From assembly GCA_030704425.1 (NCBI GenBank), contig JAPDHM010000002.1, forward strand, positions 620,001-684,000: 64,000 bases of DNA, read 5' to 3'. Source of the DNA: Rhodobacteraceae bacterium IMCC1909. GTDB lineage: Bacteria > Pseudomonadota > Alphaproteobacteria > Rhodobacterales > Rhodobacteraceae. Under the pieces are notes generated by a model. That model was not told where the DNA came from. It ran no database searches and saw only the letters and a list, made by a program, of their open reading frames with translations. Every line of letters starts with the position of its first letter. Position 1 is the stretch's first letter. Shown piece by piece: positions 8,779 to 18,818 of this stretch. The translations under genes were made by a program, and so were the position numbers.

Positions 8779-9942
8779 ATGACAATGTCATCGAACCAAA
8801 AACCGACTGCTTGCCTTGTGCTTGCGGACGGATCGATTTTTTACGGCCACGGCTTTGGAGCCATAGGTACCACCGTTGCCGAACTCTGTTTCAACACCGC
8901 TATGACAGGCTACCAGGAGATCATGACAGACCCCTCCTATGCCGGCCAAGTTGTCACCTTCACCTTCCCGCATATTGGCAACACTGGGATCACATCAGAA
9001 GATGATGAGACCGCAGATCCTTTTGCCGCTGGCATGGTGGTGAAATGGGATCCAACCGAGCCCTCAAGCTGGCGCGCACGCGAAGAGCTCGCCCCTTGGC
9101 TTGCCGCGCGCGGGCGCATAGCGATAGGTGGCATTGATACCCGCCGCCTCACCCGCGCCATCCGCCAACAAGGTGCGCCGCACGTGGCTCTGTGCCACAG
9201 TCCAGACAGCGTGTTCGATCTGGAGGACCTTCTGACGCAGGCCAAAGGATTCGCCGGTCTCGAAGGTTTGGACCTGGCCAAGGATGTCAGCTGCACACAG
9301 TCCTACAAATGGAATGAGAAACGCTGGGCTTGGCCGGAAGGCTATGTTGCCGAAGAGGCGCCGAAATATAAGGTTGTCGCCGTTGATTATGGTGCAAAGC
9401 GCAATATCTTGCGCTGCTTGGCCTCCGTGGGCTGCGATGTCACTGTGCTGCCCGCATCGGCCACAGCAGAAGATGTTTTGGCGCACCAGCCCGATGGGCT
9501 TTTCCTATCCAATGGCCCAGGCGATCCCGCCGCCACAGGACTCTATACTGTGCCGATGATCCAGGCGGTGTTGGCACAAAGCACAATCCCCGTGTTTGGC
9601 ATTTGCTTAGGTCATCAAATGCTGGCTTTGGCATTGGGTGCAAAAACCATCAAGATGAACCACGGACATCATGGCGCGAACCATCCTGTGAAGGATGTGC
9701 AAAGCAATAAGGTCGAGATCACCTCGATGAACCACGGGTTTACCGTGGACAGCCAATCTCTGCCCGAGGGTGTGGTGGAAACTCATATATCGCTATTTGA
9801 TGGCTCCAATTGCGGCATTCGCATGGCGGATCGTCCGGTCTTCTCGGTACAATATCACCCTGAAGCCAGCCCGGGGCCCCAGGACAGTTTCTATCTGTTT
9901 GAAAACTTCGCAGCTGAAATGGAAAAGTCTCGCGCGGCCTAA
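8779..9942 (+). CDS. carA: Carbamoyl-phosphate synthase small subunit
   Basis: CarA is the glutaminase subunit that passes ammonia to CarB for carbamoyl phosphate synthesis, feeding arginine and pyrimidines. The 387-residue protein has the N-terminal CPSase domain (VLADGSIFYGHGFGA, GYQEIMTDPSYAGQ) and a C-terminal class I glutamine amidotransferase domain. The nucleophile Cys is in GICLGHQ, and the partner His and Glu in YHPEASPGP. GVLFLSNGPGDP-type oxyanion residues are seen as LFLSNGPGDPAATG. carB is not adjacent. A possible -35 element (TTGACC, about 8725) lies upstream. Confidence 0.97.
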   Translation: MTMSSNQKPTACLVLADGSIFYGHGFGAIGTTVAELCFNTAMTGYQEIMTDPSYAGQVVTFTFPHIGNTGITSEDDETADPFAAGMVVKWDPTEPSSWRAREELAPWLAARGRIAIGGIDTRRLTRAIRQQGAPHVALCHSPDSVFDLEDLLTQAKGFAGLEGLDLAKDVSCTQSYKWNEKRWAWPEGYVAEEAPKYKVVAVDYGAKRNILRCLASVGCDVTVLPASATAEDVLAHQPDGLFLSNGPGDPAATGLYTVPMIQAVLAQSTIPVFGICLGHQMLALALGAKTIKMNHGHHGANHPVKDVQSNKVEITSMNHGFTVDSQSLPEGVVETHISLFDGSNCGIRMADRPVFSVQYHPEASPGPQDSFYLFENFAAEMEKSRAA

Positions 9943-10013
9943 AATCTTAAACCTTACCTTAACATCCAGCCCTCAAACTGTCGCAACCAATCGCAGTTTG
10001 AGGGAAAGTCACT

Positions 10014-11930
10014 TTGGATTTCAACACTCCTTCTTCCCCCACCGGCGCATTGCAAGCCCCCCGCACCGGTCATTGGGATTTTCTGGAGTTCCTGACTGAA
10101 GCGAACCTGTTGCCCCCCGCGGCCTATCTGCAATTGCAAAACCGCGATGTGGATGGCAACTCCTCTGAGAGCGACACATTAATTTCCCTTGGCCTCATTG
10201 ACGCGACCCGCTTGGCGCAATTGCAAGCGGAACGTTTGGGGAAGGGTTATATCGATCTCACCTATTTCCCTCCGAACCCAGATTTGCTCAAAATTCTTGG
10301 TCCAGCCAACGCCCTGCAAATGGGTGTGTTGCCTTGGCGCCTGAGCGCAGATGTGACTGTCATCTTGACCGATCGGCCCGAACATTTTGATGAAAACCAA
10401 TACTATTTACGCCAAATATTTGGCCCGCTGCGCCGCGCTTTTACCTGCCCGGATCAAATGAGATCCTACATCACCACCACCGAAGACGCGACGCTGATCC
10501 ATCGAGCAGAACACCGCGTTGCCGCGCGTGAAAGCTGCCGCGATCTGAATTTCAAAACCTTACATGTTGCCCTGTGCAGCTTGACCGCGCTGGTTGCCCT
10601 GGCGGGTGCCTTCGCTCCTGCTATTACATTTTTGGTCTTCACCCTTTGGGGAACCCTCACTTTGATCGCCAATATGGCGCTAAAACTCGCCACCGCGATG
10701 CTGTTTTTACACCGCGGAGCGCTGGCCAGTCTTAAATATAGGGGCCGCACAACCGATGCACCCCTGCCCAAAATATCCATCATGGTGCCCCTGCTCAAAG
10801 AGAGCGCAATGATGAGCCATCTGCTCACGCATCTGCGCCAACTCGACTATCCGAAAAATCTGCTACAGGTGATTTTGGCGATGGAACGAGATGACATCAC
10901 CACAGCCAAGACCCTCGCTGGCGTCAAACTCCCGCCGTGGATCACCGCGATCAACGTGCCAAACGGGACCATCAAAACAAAGCCGAGGGCACTCCACTAC
11001 GCCTTGGATCACTGCCGAGGGTCGATCATTGGCGTCTATGATGCCGAAGATGCCCCCGAACCGGGCCAACTGCGCAAAGTGGCCCGCCATTTTGCGGAAA
11101 GCAACGAGAAATTGGCCTGCGTTCAGGGCACTTTGGATTTCTACAATTCGTGCTCCAATTGGTTGTCACGATGTTTCACCATCGAATATGCCACTTGGTT
11201 TCGCATTGTGCTACCGGGTCTTGCGCGGCTCAAGCTCCCCGTACCACTCGGTGGAACAACCCTATTTTTTCGCCAGCATATCCTGGAAGAACTCGGTGGT
11301 TGGGACGCGCATAATGTCACAGAAGATGCAGATCTTGGCATTCGCCCAACACGTTTCGGCTATCACACAAAACTTTTACCCACCGTGACCCTTGAGGAGG
11401 CCAATTGCCGCGGCTGGCCGTGGATACGCCAACGCAGCCGCTGGCTCAAAGGCTATGAGGTTACTTGGGCGGTGCAAATGCGCGCGCCGAAAACCCTCCT
11501 GCGGGACCTGGGTCTTTGGCAATTTTTCGGTGTGCAATTGCTCTTCGCAGCAACACTGTCACAATTTCTATTGGCCCGAGTGCTTTGGACCTTCTGGCTG
11601 GCCTATCTTGCTCTGCCTCATCCCCTGACGGGCTTAATGCCAAGCTGGGCCTTCTCCACTTTGGGCGGGATTTATTTAATGTCCGAGGTCATCAACATCA
11701 TCGTTGGAATGCTGGCCTGCAATCAGGCCAAGCACCGCCATTTGCTCAAATGGGTGCCCAGCCTGCATTTCTATTTCCCGCTGGGATCTATGGCCGCCTA
11801 TAAAGGCTTCCTGGAATTGCTCTACAAACCCTTTTATTGGGACAAAATCGCCCATGGCATATCGCTTACCACTGCTCCGGCCGCCCCCCTTACCAGGCCT
11901 GAGCGCCCGCATCATGTTTCAGGCGGGTGA
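10014..11930 (+). CDS. Membrane glycosyltransferase family 2 with MshEN-like N-terminus
   Basis: The 638-residue protein combines three parts. Residues about 25-130 resemble the MshEN / type II secretion GspE N-terminal fold (LISLGLIDATRLAQLQAE, PALxFLP-like PPNPDLLKILG). Two membrane helices follow at about 180-235. A processive GT2 catalytic domain comes next, with YDAEDAPEPGQ (metal-binding DxD), TEDADLGIR and the QRSRWLKGY (QxxRW) motif, then C-terminal helices. This layout resembles XagB-type enzymes of exopolysaccharide synthesis; the product here is unknown. The TTG start follows GAGGGA, and the conserved N-terminal part requires a start this early. Its last 41 bases overlap the convergent GntR gene. 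Confidence 0.82.
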   Translation: MDFNTPSSPTGALQAPRTGHWDFLEFLTEANLLPPAAYLQLQNRDVDGNSSESDTLISLGLIDATRLAQLQAERLGKGYIDLTYFPPNPDLLKILGPANALQMGVLPWRLSADVTVILTDRPEHFDENQYYLRQIFGPLRRAFTCPDQMRSYITTTEDATLIHRAEHRVAARESCRDLNFKTLHVALCSLTALVALAGAFAPAITFLVFTLWGTLTLIANMALKLATAMLFLHRGALASLKYRGRTTDAPLPKISIMVPLLKESAMMSHLLTHLRQLDYPKNLLQVILAMERDDITTAKTLAGVKLPPWITAINVPNGTIKTKPRALHYALDHCRGSIIGVYDAEDAPEPGQLRKVARHFAESNEKLACVQGTLDFYNSCSNWLSRCFTIEYATWFRIVLPGLARLKLPVPLGGTTLFFRQHILEELGGWDAHNVTEDADLGIRPTRFGYHTKLLPTVTLEEANCRGWPWIRQRSRWLKGYEVTWAVQMRAPKTLLRDLGLWQFFGVQLLFAATLSQFLLARVLWTFWLAYLALPHPLTGLMPSWAFSTLGGIYLMSEVINIIVGMLACNQAKHRHLLKWVPSLHFYFPLGSMAAYKGFLELLYKPFYWDKIAHGISLTTAPAAPLTRPERPHHVSGG

Positions 11931-12546
11931 CGAAGGCCTCGCTCAAATGCCGCTTTACCGCCTCATAGGCCGCCGGCCCATCCCGATTCGAAATTGCCAA
12001 AACAATCGCCTGATGCTCGTCCAAGGCCACAGGTCCCCGCCCCTCAACGGCAAGGGAGGTCGTCGCAAGGAGCGCCATGGAGCGATAAACCAAATCCAGC
12101 TGTTGCACCAAAAACCGGTTGTGCGACGCCAAATGCAATTGCTTGTGAAACCTCTTATTAGAGCGCGCCAAAGCGGCGGCATCCGACACCCGCTCGCGGT
12201 CCGCATCAATCATTTGTTGCAGCACATTGATCTCTTCAACCGACGCATGTTGCGCCGCCAAACGTGCCGCCAGCCCCTCAAGTTCTGTGCGCACCACATA
12301 GAGCTCAGCCATTTGATTGTGATCCAAAGAGGCGACAATCAAACTCCGGCCATCACGGGTCAAAAGGCTCTGCGTCTCCAGCCTTTGCAGCGCCTCGCGG
12401 ATCGGTGTGCGCGACACGCCAAAACGTTCGGCCAATTCACTTTCCACCAAGCGACTGCCGGGCTTGTAGATGCCCACGTCAATCGCCTCCAAAATCAATC
12501 CATAAGCGTCCCCTTGAACAGGTCGGGATGCAGATGTTTCTAGCAT
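11890..12546 (-). CDS. GntR-family transcriptional regulator (FadR/FCD subgroup)
   Basis: The 218-residue protein has an N-terminal winged helix-turn-helix (about residues 28-70, with ESELAERFGVSRTPIREAL) and an all-helical FCD ligand-binding domain (VVRTELEGLAARLAA, NKRFHKQLHLAS, DEHQAIVLAI). FCD regulators usually bind small carboxylates, often with a metal held by Asp/His residues. The target genes are not evident: it converges with the glycosyltransferase and is divergent from the HAD phosphatase gene, whose promoter it could control. Confidence 0.92.
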   Translation of the reverse strand: MLETSASRPVQGDAYGLILEAIDVGIYKPGSRLVESELAERFGVSRTPIREALQRLETQSLLTRDGRSLIVASLDHNQMAELYVVRTELEGLAARLAAQHASVEEINVLQQMIDADRERVSDAAALARSNKRFHKQLHLASHNRFLVQQLDLVYRSMALLATTSLAVEGRGPVALDEHQAIVLAISNRDGPAAYEAVKRHLSEAFVTRLKHDAGAQAW

Positions 12547-12650
12547 AAATAGGCTCCTTATCGATCATTTCGTCAACTATGGGCGAGCTGGCCGCGCCTC
12601 GCAAGCGTTTCGCCATTGAACCTGCCACGCTATTTGGTACCAATTGCCCC

Positions 12651-13349
12651 ATGGATTTTGACCAGTTTTCCCATATCGACACTTGGATCTTTGATCTCGA
12701 CAATACGCTTTACCCGCCCAAGGTCCGGCTTTTTGATCAGATTGAAGAAAAAATGCGCCTTTTTGTCTCTGATTTTCTGGATGTTAGCCTTGAAGAGGCG
12801 GATGTGTTCCGCGCGCAGTATTGGCGCAGTCACGGAACAACCCTAGCGGGAATGATGGACCAACACGCCATGCCACCCGAGGCATTTTTGCATTTTGTCC
12901 ATGACATAGATTTTTCACCATTGCCGCATTCGGCAGAGCTTTCATCGCTGATCTCCGCCCTGCCGGGTCGGAAAATCGTCTATACCAATGGCACGGAACC
13001 CTATGCGCGCCAGGTATTGCAAGCCCGTGGCTTAGAGCAAAATTTTGAAGCCGTCTACGGGATAGAGCACGCAAGTTATCGGCCCAAACCCCATGCTGAG
13101 GCCTTCGCGGAGGTCTTTAAGCGCGCGGCAGTGACCCCACATTCCGCCGCTATGTTTGAGGATGACTCCCGCAATTTGCAGGTGCCCGCAGGCCTTGGGA
13201 TGCGGACGGTCTACATCTCGCCCAACACGGTCGCACCTGATTACGTCGACGCCGCGCATCAAGATTTGGAGGTCTTCTTGTCGCAATTGGTCGCAGCTAG
13301 CTTTTCAAAGCCAAGCGGCAGATTACTTGAAGCTCATGGCCATATATAA
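12651..13349 (+). CDS. HAD-superfamily pyrimidine 5'-nucleotidase-like phosphatase
   Basis: The 232-residue protein is a HAD subfamily I hydrolase. It shows motif I FDLDNTLYPP near the N-terminus, motif II YTNGTEPYA, a lysine in ASYRPKPHAEAF, and the acidic motif IV MFEDDSRNL. The combination resembles pyrimidine 5'-nucleotidases (SDT1/YjjG-like), which dephosphorylate UMP and CMP; the substrate is inferred. ATG 12651 is preferred to GTG/ATG positions further upstream because the 24 extra residues would precede the usual family start. It overlaps the next gene by 14 bases, suggesting coupled translation. Confidence 0.83.
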   Translation: MDFDQFSHIDTWIFDLDNTLYPPKVRLFDQIEEKMRLFVSDFLDVSLEEADVFRAQYWRSHGTTLAGMMDQHAMPPEAFLHFVHDIDFSPLPHSAELSSLISALPGRKIVYTNGTEPYARQVLQARGLEQNFEAVYGIEHASYRPKPHAEAFAEVFKRAAVTPHSAAMFEDDSRNLQVPAGLGMRTVYISPNTVAPDYVDAAHQDLEVFLSQLVAASFSKPSGRLLEAHGHI

Positions 13350-14523
13350 AGACATTATAATCTCTGGCGGCGGCATCGCCGGGCTGACCGCCGCTGTTGC
13401 CTTTGCCGAGGCTGGGTTCGAGGTGCTTTGCGTCGATCCCACCGCACCTGTCACCGCCCGAAGCCACCAAGGTGCCGATCTGCGCACCACCGCCTATTTG
13501 CAACCCGCGCAAGCTTTTTTGCAGCAAATTGGTCTTTGGCCTTTGGTCGCAGACCGCAGCGCACCGCTTCAGATCATGCGCATTGTGGATGCAGCCGGGG
13601 AAGCATTGGTCCTTAAGGATTTTAACGCGGCCGATATTTCAGATGCGCCATTTGGCTGGAACCTGGGAAATTGGGACATGCGCGAGGGGCTTTTGACACG
13701 GCTGGGCGCCCTACCGAATGTCGACTTTCAGCCCGGCATTTCGACAATCAGCAGTCAGACGCGCAGCACCGAAGCGCGCGTCACTCTGAGCTCTTCAGAA
13801 CGTGTCTGTTGCAAAATGCTGATTGCGGCCGACGGCCGCGATAGCCCCATTCGGCGCGCTGCAAAGATCCGCGCGAAACGCACAGATTTTGGTCAATTGG
13901 CATTAAGTTTTGCGGTGAGCCACGACATCCCGCATGAAAATATCTCAACAGAGATTCATAAAGCGGGCGGGCCTTTCACCTTAGTGCCCCTGCCCGATTT
14001 CAATGGCAAACCCTCCTCCGCTGTGGTGTGGATGGACCGCATCAGCGCGATAAAAGAGATGCAATCCCAATCCACAGAGGCCTTTAATGCGGCCATAACC
14101 GAGCGTTCCGCCGGTGTTTTGGGACAACTGGAGGTGATCACTGCGCGCACCGCCTGGCCGATCATCAGCCAATTGTCGGATCATTTTTTTGCCGAGCGCA
14201 CCGCTTTCATCGCAGAAGCTGCGCATGTGGTGCCGCCGATTGGTGCACAGGGCTTGAACCTAAGCTTGGGAGATATTGAGGCGCTGCTTGATCTTGCCAA
14301 GGCCGCACCGGCGCAGATTGGTGAGGCTGATATGCTGAAGCGTTACCATCAAGCCCGCCGGCCGATTGCGCAATCACGTGTGCTCGGCGTCGGGGCGCTG
14401 AACCGCGCCTCCAAGGCCGAGGGCCCCATCGCCGCCAAAGCCAGGGCCTTGGGGCTGGACGCGATCCACCGGATCACGCCCCTACGCCGCAAGCTCATGC
14501 AGTTGGGGCTGGGTATCCACTAG
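13336..14523 (+). CDS. UbiH/UbiF-family FAD-dependent hydroxylase
   Basis: This is a flavin monooxygenase of the ubiquinone ring hydroxylase group. The 395-residue protein has the Rossmann FAD motif GGGIAGLTAAVAFAEAG at the N-terminus, the ADGRDSPIRRAA (DG) motif near residue 170, and EAAHVVPPIGAQGLNLSLGD, which corresponds to the GDAAH-PxxGQGxN FAD/NADPH motif with Glu in place of Gly-Asp. It probably hydroxylates a ubiquinone precursor, but which ring carbon cannot be told. It overlaps the phosphatase gene upstream by 14 bases. Confidence 0.88.
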   Translation: MAIYKDIIISGGGIAGLTAAVAFAEAGFEVLCVDPTAPVTARSHQGADLRTTAYLQPAQAFLQQIGLWPLVADRSAPLQIMRIVDAAGEALVLKDFNAADISDAPFGWNLGNWDMREGLLTRLGALPNVDFQPGISTISSQTRSTEARVTLSSSERVCCKMLIAADGRDSPIRRAAKIRAKRTDFGQLALSFAVSHDIPHENISTEIHKAGGPFTLVPLPDFNGKPSSAVVWMDRISAIKEMQSQSTEAFNAAITERSAGVLGQLEVITARTAWPIISQLSDHFFAERTAFIAEAAHVVPPIGAQGLNLSLGDIEALLDLAKAAPAQIGEADMLKRYHQARRPIAQSRVLGVGALNRASKAEGPIAAKARALGLDAIHRITPLRRKLMQLGLGIH

Positions 14524-14530
14524 CGCGGGC

Positions 14531-15664
14531 TTACGCGGCGAGGACTTGATCCAAAGCCTGCTCTAAACGCGCCACGCTGGCGTCTACATCATAGAGCTTA
14601 TCAAGGCCGAACAACCCCAGACGGAAACTGCGATAATCCGGACCCTCGTCGCATTGCAGCGGCACGCCAGCCGCGATCTGCATACCAAGCGCAGCAAAAG
14701 GTTTGCCAGATTGCATCTCTGGGCTGCTTGCGAAACTCACAACGACACCTGGGGCGCCAAATCCATCAGCGGCAACGGAGGCAATCCCGCGCTCCGCCAG
14801 AGCTGTACGCACCCGATTGCCTTGCTCCCATTGAGCATCAGCCAATTTGCCAAAACCGTAATCCTTGGTTTCGAGCATTGTATCGCGAAACCCGGTCAAC
14901 GCATCGGTTGGCATTGTGACGTGATAGGCATGACCACCGGCTTCATAGGTCTCCATTATGGACAACCACTTTCCCAGATCCACGGCAAAGCTGTTGGACT
15001 GGCTGGCTTTCACCGCTGCAATTCCGGCCTCGGACAGCATCACCAATCCCGCAGATGGAGAAGCTGACCACCCCTTTTGAGGCGCGGAAATCAAGAAATC
15101 AACGCCTACAGCGCGCATGTCCACCCAAGCACAGCCTGAGGCGATACAATCCAGAACGAACAATCCGCCGTAACTATGCACCGCATCGGAGACCGCTTTG
15201 AGGTAGTCATCTGGCAAGATCAAACCCGCTGAGGTCTCGACATGCGGTGCGAATACGACATCAGGTTGATCCGACAAAATCTTGGCCACAACCTCATCGA
15301 TCGGCGCAGGGGCAAAGGCCGCCTGCACGCCATTGCCCACCCGCCGGGCCTTCATAACCGTTTCGCTCGCAGGAATTGAGCCGGCTTCAAAAATCTGGGT
15401 CCAGCGATAGGAAAACCATCCATTGCGCAGCACCATAACATTTTTGCCCACAGCAATCTGCCGCGCAACCGCTTCCATCCCATAGGTACCGCCGCCGGGA
15501 ATCACAGCGACGCCATCGGCAGAATACACCTCTTTCAGAATGGATGAGATATCACGCATCACACACTGAAATTTCGCGCTCATATGGTTGAGCGAGCGAT
15601 CTGTAAACACAACAGAATATTCAAGCAGGCCATCTGGATCTACGGTATCAAGCAAAGCGGTCAT
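14531..15664 (-). CDS. Class V PLP-dependent aminotransferase
   Basis: The 377-residue protein belongs to the class V aminotransferase fold shared by serine-glyoxylate, alanine-glyoxylate and 2-aminoethylphosphonate transaminases. It shows VIPGGGTYGMEAVARQ near the N-terminus, HVETSAGLI, FVLDCIASG for the cofactor ring, and the PLP lysine in ISAPQKGWSA. C-terminal FRLGLFGLDKL matches the usual family end. The substrate is not determined. A short gap separates it from the two Lrp regulators upstream, which read in the same direction, so an amino-acid-responsive unit is possible. Confidence 0.87.
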   Translation of the reverse strand: MTALLDTVDPDGLLEYSVVFTDRSLNHMSAKFQCVMRDISSILKEVYSADGVAVIPGGGTYGMEAVARQIAVGKNVMVLRNGWFSYRWTQIFEAGSIPASETVMKARRVGNGVQAAFAPAPIDEVVAKILSDQPDVVFAPHVETSAGLILPDDYLKAVSDAVHSYGGLFVLDCIASGCAWVDMRAVGVDFLISAPQKGWSASPSAGLVMLSEAGIAAVKASQSNSFAVDLGKWLSIMETYEAGGHAYHVTMPTDALTGFRDTMLETKDYGFGKLADAQWEQGNRVRTALAERGIASVAADGFGAPGVVVSFASSPEMQSGKPFAALGMQIAAGVPLQCDEGPDYRSFRLGLFGLDKLYDVDASVARLEQALDQVLAA

Positions 15665-15738
15665 TTGGGCATCTCCTTTAAGGTTGGCCCATTATAAAAA
15701 CCTTGGCCACAGGATGCACGGTCTATTTTGGTATGCAT

Positions 15739-16194
15739 CTAGAGCGGGCCAAGCAGACGCTCTTCACTCAAAAGCACATTCGCCTCCACATCGCCGATAC
15801 CGCGCACGGTCATAATACGGTGGCGCAGGACCCGCTCAAAGTCCGAAATATCCCGCGCCACAACCCGCAAGCGGTAATCATAGCGCCCGAGCACATGCTG
15901 AACGGTTTGCACCTCCGGGATGGCCGTGACGGCACGTTCAAAATCCTCAAGGCTGACCTGCCCGCGCGTGGCCAGTTTTACGCCCAAAAAAACCGTGACC
16001 CCGAATCCTAATGCCTCGACATTGAGATCCACCCGACGACCGGCCAGAACCCCCGCAGCCTGCAACCGCTTAATGCGCCGCCAGGTGGCCGGCTGGCTCA
16101 ACCCCAATTGACGGCCCAAAACACCTGCCGATTGGGTAGCATCCCGCGACAAAGCCCGCAGAAGCGCAAAATCCTTGTCATCCCAGGCACTCAT
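15739..16194 (-). CDS. Lrp/AsnC-family regulator (second of a pair)
   Basis: The 151-residue protein has an N-terminal helix-turn-helix (LSRDATQSAGVLGRQLGLSQ, then ATWRRIKRLQAAGVL) and a C-terminal RAM ligand-binding domain (FERAVTAIPEVQTVQHVLGR, DYRLRVVARD). Such proteins form octamers and sense amino acids. Its ATG overlaps the stop of the other Lrp gene by four bases, so the two are co-translated and may form hetero-oligomers. Probable targets are the divergent ilvC and the downstream aminotransferase gene. Confidence 0.92.
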   Translation of the reverse strand: MSAWDDKDFALLRALSRDATQSAGVLGRQLGLSQPATWRRIKRLQAAGVLAGRRVDLNVEALGFGVTVFLGVKLATRGQVSLEDFERAVTAIPEVQTVQHVLGRYDYRLRVVARDISDFERVLRHRIMTVRGIGDVEANVLLSEERLLGPL

Positions 16195-16646
16195 AGGGGC
16201 AGAGCTTCCGCAGTTTTCAGCGTCGCCACATGCATCAATGCCTCAAGCTCCGCAATATGTGGCAGATTGAGAATCTCACTACGATACAGTTTTTGATAAT
16301 CTGGCATATCTTTCGCAATCACCGAAAGACGCACATCCACGCGGCCCGAAAAGGTTTGTATGGCAATCACTTGTTTGATCCGGCGTGCTGCGGCCAGAAA
16401 CTCATCAAAAGCCTTTGAATTTGTTTTGTCCAAAGTAAAACGCAGGCTTACCTCAACCCCATACCCCAAAACCGCCCAATCAATCACCGCGTGCAAACCG
16501 CGCAATACGCCGTATCCCTTCAACCGATCCAACCGGCGCGCCACAGTGGCCGGCTGAGATTGGCAGCGTTCCGCCAGCTCCGATAGCGGTGCTGTAGGGT
16601 CAGATTGTAAAAACCGCAAAATGCGTCGATCAAGATCATCAAGCAT
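16191..16646 (-). CDS. Lrp/AsnC-family regulator (first of a pair)
   Basis: This 151-residue protein is a second complete Lrp/AsnC regulator: helix-turn-helix ILRFLQSDPTAPLSELAERC with SQPATVARRLDRLKG, then a RAM domain with KQVIAIQTFSGRVDVRLSV. It is the promoter-proximal gene of the pair and is divergent from ilvC, with 134 A+T-rich bases between the starts, the typical position for autoregulation and control of a branched-chain amino acid gene. The effector is unknown. Confidence 0.93.
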   Translation of the reverse strand: MLDDLDRRILRFLQSDPTAPLSELAERCQSQPATVARRLDRLKGYGVLRGLHAVIDWAVLGYGVEVSLRFTLDKTNSKAFDEFLAAARRIKQVIAIQTFSGRVDVRLSVIAKDMPDYQKLYRSEILNLPHIAELEALMHVATLKTAEALPL

Positions 16647-16768
16647 GAAATTTTCATATATTAAAATAATACGAATTTAAACATGCATAATGCCGTTTGA
16701 TTTGGCAGAATACATCCTTACGCTTGCGGTTCAAACTGATAGACTCTCTCCAGAACACCCAACTATGA

Positions 16769-17803
<1,035 letters not shown>

Positions 17804-17836
17804 TCTTGTGATGGGCTATGGCTCACATTAGACCTT

Positions 17837-17873
17837 GGGGGCGCGGCGCGACTGGCCGGGCCCCTTTTCTTTT
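17837..17873 (+). terminator. Rho-independent terminator after ilvC
   Basis: A G-rich arm (GGGGGCGCGGC) and a C-rich arm (GCCGGGCCCC) form an imperfect G+C-rich hairpin followed by TTTTCTTTT, about 33 bases after the ilvC stop. Confidence 0.8.
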
Positions 17874-17894
17874 GCCTTCCACGAAAGCGCGCGC

Positions 17895-18818
17895 ATGACA
17901 TCTCCTGGAGTGATCAACTGGCTTCGCATTGCCTTCATCGCAATGATTTGGGGCGGCGCCTTCATGGTGGTGCGTATGGCGCTGCGTGATTTCCAACCGC
18001 TGACCCTGGCGGCAGGGCGGATCACCATCGGCGCCATCGTGCTCTATGGCCTGATGCGTTGGCGCGGCATTGCTTTGCCCAGCTTCAAAGACATCGCCCT
18101 CTGGCGCTTTGTCCTTTTGGTTGGGCTGCTGTCCAGCGCAATCCCCTTCGCACTGCTCAGTTGGGGCCAACAACATGTGCCCTCCGCCTTTGCCGGCATG
18201 ACCATGGCGGCACTGCCTATTTTCGTTTTGCCGCTGGCTCATTTCTTTGTGCCGAGCGAGCGGATTTTTTTACGCAAACTCATCGGCTTTGGAGTGGGTT
18301 TCCTAGGCGCCGTGCTCCTGATCGGCACAAGCGGGCTTGGCGTGGCAGAAGGCCCAGTGGAAACCCTGGCGCGTTTCGTCTGCGTGGCGGCCACTTTCTG
18401 CTATGCCTGCGGTTCGATCGCCACGCGACAATGCCCGCCAATTAATGAGCTGGCCCTCTCCACCGGCTCGCTCATTTTGGCCGCTATGGTCTTACTGCCG
18501 ATCGCTCTGCTGGTCGAAGGCCCGCCCAACCTGCCCAGTATCTCGGGTTTACTCGCGATTGGCTATCTGGGTCTCATTCCCACCGCATTGGCCTTTATCA
18601 TCAAAGTTGCCGTGATCCGAAGCGCGGGGCCCTCATTCATGACACTCACAAATTACCAAGTCCCCGTTTGGTCCGTACTCGCGGGCAGCCTCTTTCTAGG
18701 GGAAACCCTTCCGGCGAAACTCTTTGTCGCTCTGGCTTTGATCTTGTTGGGGGTGGCGATTATTCAAGCAGGTGTCTTGCGCGACATCTTCAACCACGGA
18801 CAGCCGCCCAAAGTTTGA
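17895..18818 (+). CDS. DMT-superfamily (EamA) transporter
   Basis: The 307-residue protein has ten predicted membrane helices arranged as two EamA repeats, with AMIWGGAFMVVRMALRD near the N-terminus, LLSWGQQHVPSAFAGM in the first repeat and TLTNYQVPVWSVLAGSLFLG near the end of the second. EamA proteins export or import small metabolites such as amino acids; the substrate is unknown. ATG 17895 is preferred over TTG 17835, which lies inside the ilvC terminator. The 3' end overlaps convergent folP by 29 bases. Confidence 0.9.
   Translation: MTSPGVINWLRIAFIAMIWGGAFMVVRMALRDFQPLTLAAGRITIGAIVLYGLMRWRGIALPSFKDIALWRFVLLVGLLSSAIPFALLSWGQQHVPSAFAGMTMAALPIFVLPLAHFFVPSERIFLRKLIGFGVGFLGAVLLIGTSGLGVAEGPVETLARFVCVAATFCYACGSIATRQCPPINELALSTGSLILAAMVLLPIALLVEGPPNLPSISGLLAIGYLGLIPTALAFIIKVAVIRSAGPSFMTLTNYQVPVWSVLAGSLFLGETLPAKLFVALALILLGVAIIQAGVLRDIFNHGQPPKV

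Noticed and set aside
9947-9963. TTAA...TTAAC pair upstream of the glycosyltransferase as a CtrA site
   Set aside because: The spacer is eight bases, while CtrA sites need seven, so it was not listed as a feature.
13156-13335. Upstream start for the UbiH-type hydroxylase
   Set aside because: The added residues lie within the HAD phosphatase gene in another frame, while the FAD motif starts properly after ATG 13336.
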